From CAYLNK01 sp964384675 (GTDB lineage: Bacteria; Acidobacteriota; Thermoanaerobaculia; UBA5066): a stretch of DNA of 6,624 nucleotides. The notes beneath the pieces were generated by a model that was given only the letters and a program-made list of their open reading frames with translations, did not search any database and had not been told where the DNA came from. Below, one piece after another: positions 1-5,567 of this stretch. The position numbers and the translations under genes are program-made. The DNA is taken from assembly GCA_964384675.1 (NCBI GenBank), contig CAYLNK010000356.1, positions 1 through 6,624 on the forward strand, written 5' to 3'. Positions within the stretch are counted from its first letter, which is position 1. Each line of letters starts with the position of its first letter.

Positions 1-860
1 GCCAGGCGACGTGGATCAGCCGCTCGGCGTCGCTCGTGGCCACGGTCGTCGGCCGCAGCGGTCAGCGGCGCTTCTCGGCCCGCGTCGTCGCGACGGCGTC
101 CCGGCTCGAGGAGCTGCCGGTCGCGCGCCTGGCGCGCGTCGCCGCGGATCGCGTCCTCCTGCCGCTCACGGGCAAGGCGCCGGCTCTGACCCGCTCCGAC
201 CTCCTCCTCGACTCGCACGTCGCGGCTCACCTGATCGGGCGTCTTTCGCCGCTCTTCTTCGGCGACGCCGACCCGGCGCTGCTGGCCCGTCGGACCGCCG
301 ACGGGCGCGGCTCGATCGCGGCCTCCCCGGTCTCCCTCATCGACGACCCTCAGGCGGCGGGAGGGCCGGTCCGCTCCGCCCGGGACGGCGAGGGGACGCC
401 GCAGCACCGGACGGTCGTCGTCTCTCGCGGCGCGCCCGCCGGCCTCCTGACCGACACCGCCACCGCCGGCCGCGGGGCGCACCCGCACCCGAGCGGAAAC
501 GCCGTCCGGATGGCGTGGTCCGAGCCGCCCCGGATCGGGGTGACGAACTTCCACGTCGACCCCTCACCCGGCGTCTCGCCGCTCGACCTCCTCGGCGACG
601 TGCAGAAGGGCGTCTACGCGGCGGTCCTCCTGGAGCGGCCGGACGTGGACCTCTCCGCCGACCGCTTCCGCCTCGTGGCGGCCGGCTACGCGATCGAGAA
701 GGGGAGGGCCGCCGAGCGGCTGACCGACGTCGTCATCGCCGGGCGGCTCTCCGACCTCCTCCTCGGGATCGCGGGTCTGGGCGACGACCTGAAGTTCGTG
801 GCCGCCGCCGGGGGCGGCGCGGGCTCCCCGACGCTGCTGATCCCCCGCTGGAAGTGGTAG
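1..860 (+). CDS. pmbA: TldE/PmbA-family protein, C-terminal part (5' end outside the window)
   Basis: This is the C-terminal 285 residues of a TldD/PmbA (U62) family protein; the reading frame is open to the left edge, with its first whole codon at position 3, so the true start lies upstream. TldD and TldE form a heterodimeric metalloprotease that processes peptides such as microcin B17 and acts on CcdA. Visible family features are an SGNAVR stretch followed by a TNFHVDP segment, and a C-terminal GSPTLLIP signature just before the stop. Where TldD proteins carry the zinc motif HExxxH, this one reads HVAAHLIG (about 216-239), so the catalytic glutamate is missing, as expected for the TldE subunit. 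No tldD partner is seen inside the window; it would be expected upstream. The family is secure; TldE rather than TldD rests on the absent zinc motif. Confidence 0.88.
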   Translation, partial: QATWISRSASLVATVVGRSGQRRFSARVVATASRLEELPVARLARVAADRVLLPLTGKAPALTRSDLLLDSHVAAHLIGRLSPLFFGDADPALLARRTADGRGSIAASPVSLIDDPQAAGGPVRSARDGEGTPQHRTVVVSRGAPAGLLTDTATAGRGAHPHPSGNAVRMAWSEPPRIGVTNFHVDPSPGVSPLDLLGDVQKGVYAAVLLERPDVDLSADRFRLVAAGYAIEKGRAAERLTDVVIAGRLSDLLLGIAGLGDDLKFVAAAGGGAGSPTLLIPRWKW

Positions 861-872
861 GGGGCGGCACGG

Positions 873-989
873 GCGGGCGATAACGGCCCGCTGGCTTCGT
901 TGTCGTTCGCTCGGTCGCCCTGCGACGTGGCGCTGCCACGCCTCGGTCGCCTCGCTCCTCCGCCTTGCCATCGGACCATTCTCGCCCGC
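873..989. repeat. 117-bp imperfect palindrome in a convergent intergenic spacer
   Basis: The outer arms, 873-895 and 967-989, are inverted copies of each other and match at 18 of 23 positions. The centre of symmetry falls on a perfect 6-bp stem with a 3-base loop, CGTGGC-GCT-GCCACG, at 926-940. CTCGGTCGCC also occurs twice in the same orientation, at about 910-919 and 942-951, one copy on each side of the central hairpin. The element fills the space between two converging genes. It resembles the dispersed palindromic intergenic repeats found in many GC-rich genomes, but no second copy lies in this window, so its repetitive nature is inference. It could also end transcription from both sides, although no T-run follows either arm. 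A separate 7-bp stem, 985-991 with 1006-1012, lies just beyond the ppk2 stop codon. Confidence 0.6.
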
Positions 990-1016
990 CGCCGCGAGGA
1001 CCACTCGGCGGGACGA

Positions 1017-1913
1017 CTAACGTTTCCCTCCCTCGTTCTCGAGCAGAGCCCGGGCCGCGTCCAGCTCCTTGCGAGCCTCGGGGGACACCTCCGGATAGGC
1101 GAGGTCGAGCGACTCGAGCGCGTCGATCACCGCGGACATCACGACGAGCCGGGTGAACCACTTGTTGTCCGCCGGCACGACGTACCACGGCGCGTGCTTC
1201 GTGGCGGTCGCCCGGATCATCTCCTCGTACGCCTCCTGGTACTCGCCCCAGTGCTGCCTCTCGTGGACGTCCCCCGCCGCGAACTTCCAGTTCTTTTCCG
1301 GCGCGTCGAGCCGCTCCAGGAAACGCTTCTTCTGCTCCTTCCTCGAGACGTGGAGGAAGAACTTCCGGACGAGGACGCCGTTGCGCGACAGGTAGCTCTC
1401 GTGGGCGTTGATGTCCTCGTACCGCTCCTCCCAGATCCGCTTGGTCACCAGCGCCGGCGGGAGGTGCTGCTTGGCGAGGAACTCGGGATGGACGCGGACG
1501 ACGAGCACCTCCTCGTAGTACGAGCGGTTGAAGATGCCGATCCGCCCGCGCTCCGGCAGGCAGCGCGCCGAGCGCCAGAGGAAGTCGTGGTCCAGCTCCT
1601 CCGACGACGGGGCCTTGAACGAGTAGACCTGGCAGCCCTGCGGGTTCACGCCCGACATGACGTGCTTGATCGTGCCGTCCTTGCCGGCCGCATCCATCGC
1701 CTGGAAGACGAGGAGCACCGCCCAGTGGTCCTGCGCGTAGAGCCGGTCCTGCAGCTCGGCGACCCGCGCCACGCCCTTCTCCAGCTGCTCGACGGCGCCG
1801 TCCTTCGAGTCGACTCCGGCCGTGTCCCCCGGGTCCACGTCCTTCAGCCGGAACTTCCGTCCGTCGGCGATCCGGTAGCGCCTCGAGATGTCCCGTGCCT
1901 TCGAGTCCTTCAT
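1017..1913 (-). CDS. ppk2: Polyphosphate kinase 2 family protein (polyphosphate:nucleotide phosphotransferase)
   Basis: This 298-residue protein is a single-domain PPK2, a soluble P-loop enzyme that moves phosphate between polyphosphate and nucleotides. The Walker A segment is at residues 70-82 (core DAAGKDGTIK) and is followed by HVMSGVNPQG. The Walker B/lid region has IGIFNRSYYEE at 125-135. The C-terminal half has the lid-type stretch RKEQKKRFLERLDAPEKNWKF and a WYVVPADNKWF segment, all typical of the family. Length and motifs fit the PPK2 branch that phosphorylates AMP and ADP (class III-like), but subclass cannot be settled by eye. The ATG at 1913 has GGAGG (1918-1922) four bases upstream. 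The gene starts 18 bases after the stop of the kinase gene before it, so it appears to be the last gene of the TPP-riboswitch operon. Polyphosphate-driven recharging of a nucleotide donor for that kinase is an inference from this position. Confidence 0.95.
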   Translation of the reverse strand: MKDSKARDISRRYRIADGRKFRLKDVDPGDTAGVDSKDGAVEQLEKGVARVAELQDRLYAQDHWAVLLVFQAMDAAGKDGTIKHVMSGVNPQGCQVYSFKAPSSEELDHDFLWRSARCLPERGRIGIFNRSYYEEVLVVRVHPEFLAKQHLPPALVTKRIWEERYEDINAHESYLSRNGVLVRKFFLHVSRKEQKKRFLERLDAPEKNWKFAAGDVHERQHWGEYQEAYEEMIRATATKHAPWYVVPADNKWFTRLVVMSAVIDALESLDLAYPEVSPEARKELDAARALLENEGGKR

Positions 1914-1931
1914 GGGGCCTCCGTGGCCCGA

Positions 1932-2465
1932 TTATCGCGTCGGCCGGTCTCCTTCGACCGCGCGAGCCGCCGCGGCGAGGCGTTCCTCCCACCCTCCGCC
2001 CACCTCCACGACGCGCGCCCCGAACGCCGCGAGCGTCGAGGCGAACAGCTCGTGGATCTCGTCGCGCCGGTCGGCGCGATCGCGGACGCCGTCCGGCTCC
2101 CACGGCAGATCGGGGCGCAGCAGGAGATAGAGGTCCGCCCGGCGGCCCCGCGCCGCCGCCTCCACCCAGGCGGGGCAGGCGCCGTAGTAGTGGCGTGCGT
2201 AGACGACGGTGCTCACGAGGTCGGTGTCCAGCACGAGAAGCCCGATCGCCTGGCCGACCGCCCAGTCCTGCGCCGCGATCTGTCCGGTCGCGATCGGCTC
2301 GACGTCCGAGGCGTCGAGCGGGGCGCCCTTCCCCTCCGCGTACTCCCGCACGAACTCCGGCACCCAGAGGGTGTCGAAGCGCCGGGCCAGGAGCGACGCC
2401 AGCGTCGTCTTCCCGGTGCACTCGCCGCCCGTCAGGACGACGCGGCGGAGAGGGAGCGCTTCCAT
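1932..2465 (-). CDS. NadR-type P-loop kinase (AAA_28-like), candidate thiamine kinase
   Basis: This 177-residue cytoplasmic protein matches the ribosylnicotinamide kinase domain of NadR and stands alone, without the adenylyltransferase or helix-turn-helix domains of full NadR. The Walker A motif GGECTGKTT is at residues 13-21. It is followed by VPEFVREYAE (35-44), a VLDTDLVST strand (78-86) and DLPWEPDGVRD (119-129), which are the signature blocks of NadR kinases. The ATG at 2465 lies inside the end of the pnuC gene, with a 34-base overlap and no clear ribosome binding site, so translation is probably coupled. In NAD salvage such a kinase phosphorylates nicotinamide riboside after PnuC uptake. 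Here the operon lies behind a TPP riboswitch, so the substrate may be thiamine instead. That reassignment is inference; the fold and the kinase activity are well supported. Confidence 0.9.
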   Translation of the reverse strand: MEALPLRRVVLTGGECTGKTTLASLLARRFDTLWVPEFVREYAEGKGAPLDASDVEPIATGQIAAQDWAVGQAIGLLVLDTDLVSTVVYARHYYGACPAWVEAAARGRRADLYLLLRPDLPWEPDGVRDRADRRDEIHELFASTLAAFGARVVEVGGGWEERLAAAARAVEGDRPTR

Positions 2466-2998
2466 TCGCGGTGGCCGAGGACGGCGAGGGCGATGAAGAC
2501 GGCGTACAGCACGGCGGTGAGACGGAGCTGCTTCACCAGGTACATCCCGACGTAGACCACGTCCACGGCGATCCAGAGCGCCCAGCTCTCGAAGCGCTTC
2601 CTCGTCTGCATCCCCTGGGCGACGAGGCTGAACGACGTGAGCGCCGAGTCGAGGTACGGGAACGAGGCGTCGGTGGCGCGGTGGAGGAACGTCCCGAGGA
2701 GGAGCGTCCCCGCCGCGCCGACGGCGGCGAGGACCCCGAGCTCGACGGGAGTCGAACGCGTGACGTGGAGCGCGCCGAAGCCGGGACCGCCCCGGCCCCA
2801 CTGCCACCAGCCGACGAGGCAGAGAACGGCATAGACCACCTGCAGCCCCGCGTCGGCATACAGCTTCGCGTTCCAGAAGACCAGCGTGTAGAGGCCGACG
2901 TTCACGAGGCCGACCGGCCAGCACCAGACGATCTCCTTGGCCGTCAGGTAGACGGCGATCGCCCCGGTGAGGAAGCCGGCGACCTCGAGCGGGTCCAA
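2432..2998 (-). CDS. pnuC: PnuC-family vitamin transporter, probably thiamine-specific (PnuT)
   Basis: This 188-residue inner-membrane protein has the full PnuC family layout, with about six or seven hydrophobic segments. Recognisable parts are DPLEVAGFLTG at the N-terminus, WCWPVGLVN (25-33), the AKLYAD...Q block (44-53), the GWWQWG motif (63-68), and FESWALWIAVDVVYVG (136-151) near the C-terminus. PnuC proteins move unphosphorylated vitamin precursors by facilitated diffusion; relatives called PnuT carry thiamine and PnuX carries riboflavin. The TPP riboswitch upstream and the receptor gene before it point to PnuT. The start is a TTG one base after the TGA of the receptor gene, which suggests coupled translation. 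The 3' end overlaps the kinase gene by 34 bases. Trapping by a downstream kinase is the usual partner arrangement for this transporter type. The family call is very secure; the substrate is inferred from context. Confidence 0.93.
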   Translation of the reverse strand: MDPLEVAGFLTGAIAVYLTAKEIVWCWPVGLVNVGLYTLVFWNAKLYADAGLQVVYAVLCLVGWWQWGRGGPGFGALHVTRSTPVELGVLAAVGAAGTLLLGTFLHRATDASFPYLDSALTSFSLVAQGMQTRKRFESWALWIAVDVVYVGMYLVKQLRLTAVLYAVFIALAVLGHREWKRSLSAASS

Positions 2999-2999
2999 A

Positions 3000-5297
3000 T
3001 CAGAACCCGAGATCCAGCGTGACGGTCACGTTCCGCGAGGCCTGCGGGTAGTAGTACGGGATCCCGCCGAGCGAGCCGTTCCCGGCTCCGTCGAGCGTCT
3101 CGAAGACGTAGCTGTAGCCGCTCGCGTAGATGCGTCGGTCCAGCAGGTTCTCGGCCTGCACCTTCAGGCGCGGACGGCCCACGGGGAGGAGGCGCGACAG
3201 GTCGAGCGACACCGACGCGTCGAGGCGGAAGAAATCGGGCGTCTCGAGCCCTGCGGTGTTGGTGTTGTCGAGGAAGGCGGACGCGACGTAGCGCCCGGCC
3301 AGACCGACCGACACCTCTCGCGTGACGGCCACGTCGGCGAGGAGGTTGGCGACGAGGGGCGGCGTCAGGAGCGGCTTCACGTCGCGGAAGACGGCCCCCG
3401 TCGACGTCACGTAGCTGCCGTCGGCGCCGTAGACGTCGTAGAACTGCGTCCACTCCCGGATCCGGCTGCGCGACAGGTTCGCGCTCGCGCGAAGCTGCAG
3501 CGGGGCGATCGGACGCCACGCCGCGTCCAGCTCGAGCCCGCGCCGGGTGCTGCGATCCACGTTCCGTCGGAGCGGGAGCCCCACGTCTGACAGCTCGCCG
3601 GTCAGCGCGATCTCGTCCCGGAACTCCATCGCGTAGACGTTCGCGTGGAGCGTCAGGCCGGGGCGCTTCCATTCGAGGCCCAGCTCCACGTCGGTGACCT
3701 TCTCGGGGTTCACGGCGTACAGGTCGCGGAAGCTGGTCGCATTGTCCTCGCCGAGGAGCATGTCGCCGCGCGCCGGCTCGCGCGTGGTGCGTCCGACCGA
3801 GGCGTAGAGCGCCACCGCCGGCGAGACCGCGTACCGCACGCCGAGCTTCGGATTGAAGAACGTCCAGCTGGCCGAGCCGAGCGGCACCGTCCCCTGGTAG
3901 CGGAAGCGCGACCAGCGGAGCTGCGCGTCGCCGTAGAGCCGCCACGGCCCCTGGTCCCAGCTCAGCTTGACGAAGCCGTTCGCCTCGTTCTTGAAGCCGT
4001 TGTTCTCGTAGTCGCGGCCGCCGCCCACCACGTCGCGCCGGTGGGCCGACGTGTAGTCGTTCCAGTGCACGCCGGCGGTGACCCCCAGGTGGTCGCCGTT
4101 CCGCTTGAACGTCAGCGAGCCGCCGAAGAAATGCCAGTCGAGCCCGTACTCCCGGAGCGCGGTCTTCTCCGGCCCGTCCCACAGACGGTAGAAGCCGCCG
4201 GCGGCGTTGTAATACGCCTGCAGCGCGACGCTCGTTCGCGGGTCGAGGGAGCGCGTGTACTGGGCCTGCAGGAAGTACTGCCCGAAGTCGTCCTTCTCCT
4301 CGGGCGAGAGCGGGTTGCTCGTCAGGTCGCTCTCGAGCACGTCCTTCTCGACCGCGTAGAAGGCCAGCTGCGTCCGCTCCTTGCCCATGAAGCCGAAGAC
4401 CTTGAGGAACGAGTCGTCGTCCCGGTACGTCATCCCGGCGAAGACGCTCCGCTGGTCGACGCCGGAGCGATCCCGGAAGCCGTCGGTGGTCTGATACGTC
4501 GCCCGTCCGTAGAACGCCAGGCCGGGGCCGACCAGGCCCGACTGCAATCCGACGCTGGCGCGGCGCGTCCCGAAGGAGCCGAGCCCGAGGCGGGCGCCCA
4601 CCTCCCGCGTGTCCGAGAGGTCGAGGCTCGCGAAGTTGACCGAGCCCGCGAACGAGGCCGCGCCCACCGTCGACGTCCCGACGCCCCGCTGCACCTGCAC
4701 GCTCTCGACCGAGCTCGCGAAGTCCCCGAAGTCGACGAAGTAGAGCGAGGAGTCCTCGGGCTCGGCCAGCGGCACGCCGTCGAACGTCATGTTCACGCGG
4801 GTCTGCTGGATGCCGCGCAGGTAGAAGTAGTTGTAGCCGGCGCCGTTGCCGGTCTCGGAGTACTGGGTGAGCGACGGCACCACCTCGAGGAGCGCCGGCA
4901 TCTCCTGCCCGCGGCTCCGGCGCTCCAGCTCCTCGCGCGGGACGTCGGTCTTGGTGACCGGAGTCTCGGCGTCGGCCCGCACCGCCTGGACGACGACGTC
5001 CTTGGCGAAGCGGGCGGCCGCCGGAAGCTCGATCTCGACGGGACGGGCGGGGTCGGCCTGGAGCGTGAGCGTCTGGTACCCGTCGTGGGTTATCACCAGG
5101 GTGACGGCCTTCCCGTCCGGCAAGGCGAGACGGAAAGCGCCCGCCGCGTCGGTCCGGGAGAGCCGAGTCCCGGCCGACACCACCGCGTCCGCCACGGGCT
5201 TGCCGCCCGAACGGACCGTGCCGGTGAGCTCGGCGGCGAGGAGAGGAAGGTCGACCAGGAGAAGCACGACGGCTCGGAACCAGGACTTCCAGGACAT
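3000..5297 (-). CDS. TonB-dependent outer-membrane receptor, putative thiamine receptor
   Basis: This 765-residue receptor is the first gene after the riboswitch. The ATG at 5297 has GGAGG (5304-5308) six bases upstream and gives a signal peptide (K4, R8, hydrophobic 9-20, likely cleavage after A21-A22). An upstream in-frame ATG at 5327 is less likely. Residues 23-92 look like a carboxypeptidase-regulatory-like beta-sandwich (AGAFRLALPDG, HDGYQTLTL). A TonB-box-like DVVVQ follows at 100-104. The plug is at about 110-225 (YLRGIQQTRVNMTFDG, QVQRGVGTSTVG), and the beta-barrel runs to the end with a late LLDRRIYASGY block and a terminal phenylalanine, as required for BAM insertion. Such receptors import scarce large nutrients using TonB energy. 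The family does not reveal the ligand; thiamine or a phosphorylated form is inferred from the TPP riboswitch and the PnuC neighbour. The gene ends one base before the pnuC start. Confidence 0.95.
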   Translation of the reverse strand: MSWKSWFRAVVLLLVDLPLLAAELTGTVRSGGKPVADAVVSAGTRLSRTDAAGAFRLALPDGKAVTLVITHDGYQTLTLQADPARPVEIELPAAARFAKDVVVQAVRADAETPVTKTDVPREELERRSRGQEMPALLEVVPSLTQYSETGNGAGYNYFYLRGIQQTRVNMTFDGVPLAEPEDSSLYFVDFGDFASSVESVQVQRGVGTSTVGAASFAGSVNFASLDLSDTREVGARLGLGSFGTRRASVGLQSGLVGPGLAFYGRATYQTTDGFRDRSGVDQRSVFAGMTYRDDDSFLKVFGFMGKERTQLAFYAVEKDVLESDLTSNPLSPEEKDDFGQYFLQAQYTRSLDPRTSVALQAYYNAAGGFYRLWDGPEKTALREYGLDWHFFGGSLTFKRNGDHLGVTAGVHWNDYTSAHRRDVVGGGRDYENNGFKNEANGFVKLSWDQGPWRLYGDAQLRWSRFRYQGTVPLGSASWTFFNPKLGVRYAVSPAVALYASVGRTTREPARGDMLLGEDNATSFRDLYAVNPEKVTDVELGLEWKRPGLTLHANVYAMEFRDEIALTGELSDVGLPLRRNVDRSTRRGLELDAAWRPIAPLQLRASANLSRSRIREWTQFYDVYGADGSYVTSTGAVFRDVKPLLTPPLVANLLADVAVTREVSVGLAGRYVASAFLDNTNTAGLETPDFFRLDASVSLDLSRLLPVGRPRLKVQAENLLDRRIYASGYSYVFETLDGAGNGSLGGIPYYYPQASRNVTVTLDLGF

Positions 5298-5303
5298 GAG
5301 AAA

Positions 5304-5308
5304 CCTCC
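5304..5308 (-). promoter_or_regulatory. Ribosome binding site fixing the receptor start
   Basis: GGAGG on the minus strand ends six bases before the ATG at 5297. It selects this codon over the in-frame ATG at 5327, which has no comparable site and would put ten extra charged residues before the signal peptide. It is also the only clear Shine-Dalgarno sequence between the riboswitch and the gene, so it is the likely target if the riboswitch acts on translation. Confidence 0.75.
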
Positions 5309-5329
5309 GCGACGAATGGCGGACCATCG

Positions 5330-5363
5330 GGGACTCTCGAGTCCCGGGAGCACGGCTCCCGGG
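5330..5363 (-). promoter_or_regulatory. Two overlapping hairpins, candidate riboswitch expression platform
   Basis: Just downstream of the aptamer the leader can form a perfect 8-bp stem (CCCGGGAG with CTCCCGGG, 5356-5363 with 5343-5350, 5-base loop). Next to it a 7-bp stem (GGGACTC with GAGTCCC, 5339-5345 with 5330-5336) is possible. The two share bases 5343-5345, so they cannot both form in full, and the first also touches the 3' strand of aptamer stem P1 at 5363. No T-run follows, so a classic intrinsic terminator is not visible. Control of translation or Rho access is possible; the mechanism is inference. Confidence 0.45.
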
Positions 5364-5458
5364 CTGCCTTTCCCTACGCCGGCGTGACCCGGATCAGGTT
5401 CGAGGGTGTGATCTCAGGCCGCCCGGAAGATCCGGGCCGGCCACCCCTAGGCTCCAGC
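5363..5458 (-). ncRNA. TPP (thiamine pyrophosphate) riboswitch, THI element
   Basis: The minus strand carries the conserved TPP aptamer. P1 can form between GCCT (5449-5452) and AGGC (5366-5369), extended by GCT/AGC. P2 pairs GGGTG with CACCC. An extra GC-rich hairpin, CCCGGA-TCT-TCCGGG, sits at the P3a position. The diagnostic TGAGAT of the pyrimidine-binding side is at 5411-5416. The pyrophosphate-binding half contains ACCTGATCCGGGT (about 5387-5399) and GCCGGCGTAGGGA. These blocks match the consensus almost base for base. TPP riboswitches usually switch genes off when TPP is plentiful. Here the aptamer lies about 65 bases before the receptor start and the genes behind it are closely spaced, so all four operon genes are likely repressed by TPP. 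Confidence 0.97.
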
Positions 5459-5465
5459 AGGCATC

Positions 5466-5495
5466 AGTCTGGCCCGCCGCGGGGCGCGCTGTCAA
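5466..5495 (-). promoter_or_regulatory. Sigma-70-type promoter of the riboswitch operon
   Basis: On the minus strand a perfect -35 box TTGACA (5490-5495) is followed after 18 bases by CAGACT (5466-5471), which keeps the important A at position 2 and T at position 6 of the -10 box. Transcription would begin about seven bases on, near 5459, which is the first base of the TPP aptamer. The agreement between predicted start and aptamer edge supports the call; the -10 match itself is weak (3 of 6). Confidence 0.6.
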
Positions 5496-5556
5496 TCCGG
5501 CGGCTGGTGCGTCTGGATCATGGTCCGCGCCTCCCGCCGGACCCAAGATGAAGGCC

Positions 5557-5562
5557 GAGGTG
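5557..5562 (+). promoter_or_regulatory. Ribosome binding site of the secreted-protein gene
   Basis: GAGGTG sits five bases before the ATG at 5568. It decides for this start over the in-frame ATG at 5520, which would add 16 residues in front of the signal peptide. No convincing promoter for this gene was seen in the divergent spacer 5461-5556. Confidence 0.65.
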
Positions 5563-5567
5563 CTCCG

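Noticed and set aside
36..860. GTG at 36 as the true start of the TldE gene
   Set aside because: The same frame is open to the left edge with plausible family residues before it, and a 274-residue protein would be far shorter than the usual 430-450.
733..2421. Long minus-strand open frame of 562 codons across the palindrome, ppk2 and the kinase gene
   Set aside because: It is Arg/Gly/Pro-rich, has no recognisable domain and lies out of frame over two clearly homologous genes; long spurious frames are expected at this GC content.
900..2555. Long plus-strand open frame of 551 codons
   Set aside because: It is antisense to ppk2, the kinase gene and the end of pnuC, and its Arg/Leu/Val-rich composition mirrors their codons.
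1932..2998. Nicotinamide riboside salvage as the function of the PnuC/NadR-like pair
   Set aside because: It fits the protein families alone, but a TPP riboswitch controls the operon and no NAD gene is present; kept only as the main alternative.
2944..4182. Minus-strand frame of 412 codons overlapping the receptor gene
   Set aside because: It is another frame of the receptor coding sequence with biased Arg/Ala/Gly composition and no recognisable family.
5298..5327. ATG at 5327 as the receptor start
   Set aside because: It has no good ribosome site, and it would put ten polar residues ahead of a well-formed signal peptide; the ATG at 5297 has GGAGG at correct spacing.
3645..5387. Plus-strand open frame of 580 codons
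   Set aside because: It is antisense to the receptor gene and the riboswitch, with no domain or signal; the receptor frame is unambiguous.
5520..5567. ATG at 5520 as the start of the secreted-protein gene
   Set aside because: It lacks a ribosome site and adds a charged 16-residue leader before the signal peptide; GAGGTG favours 5568.
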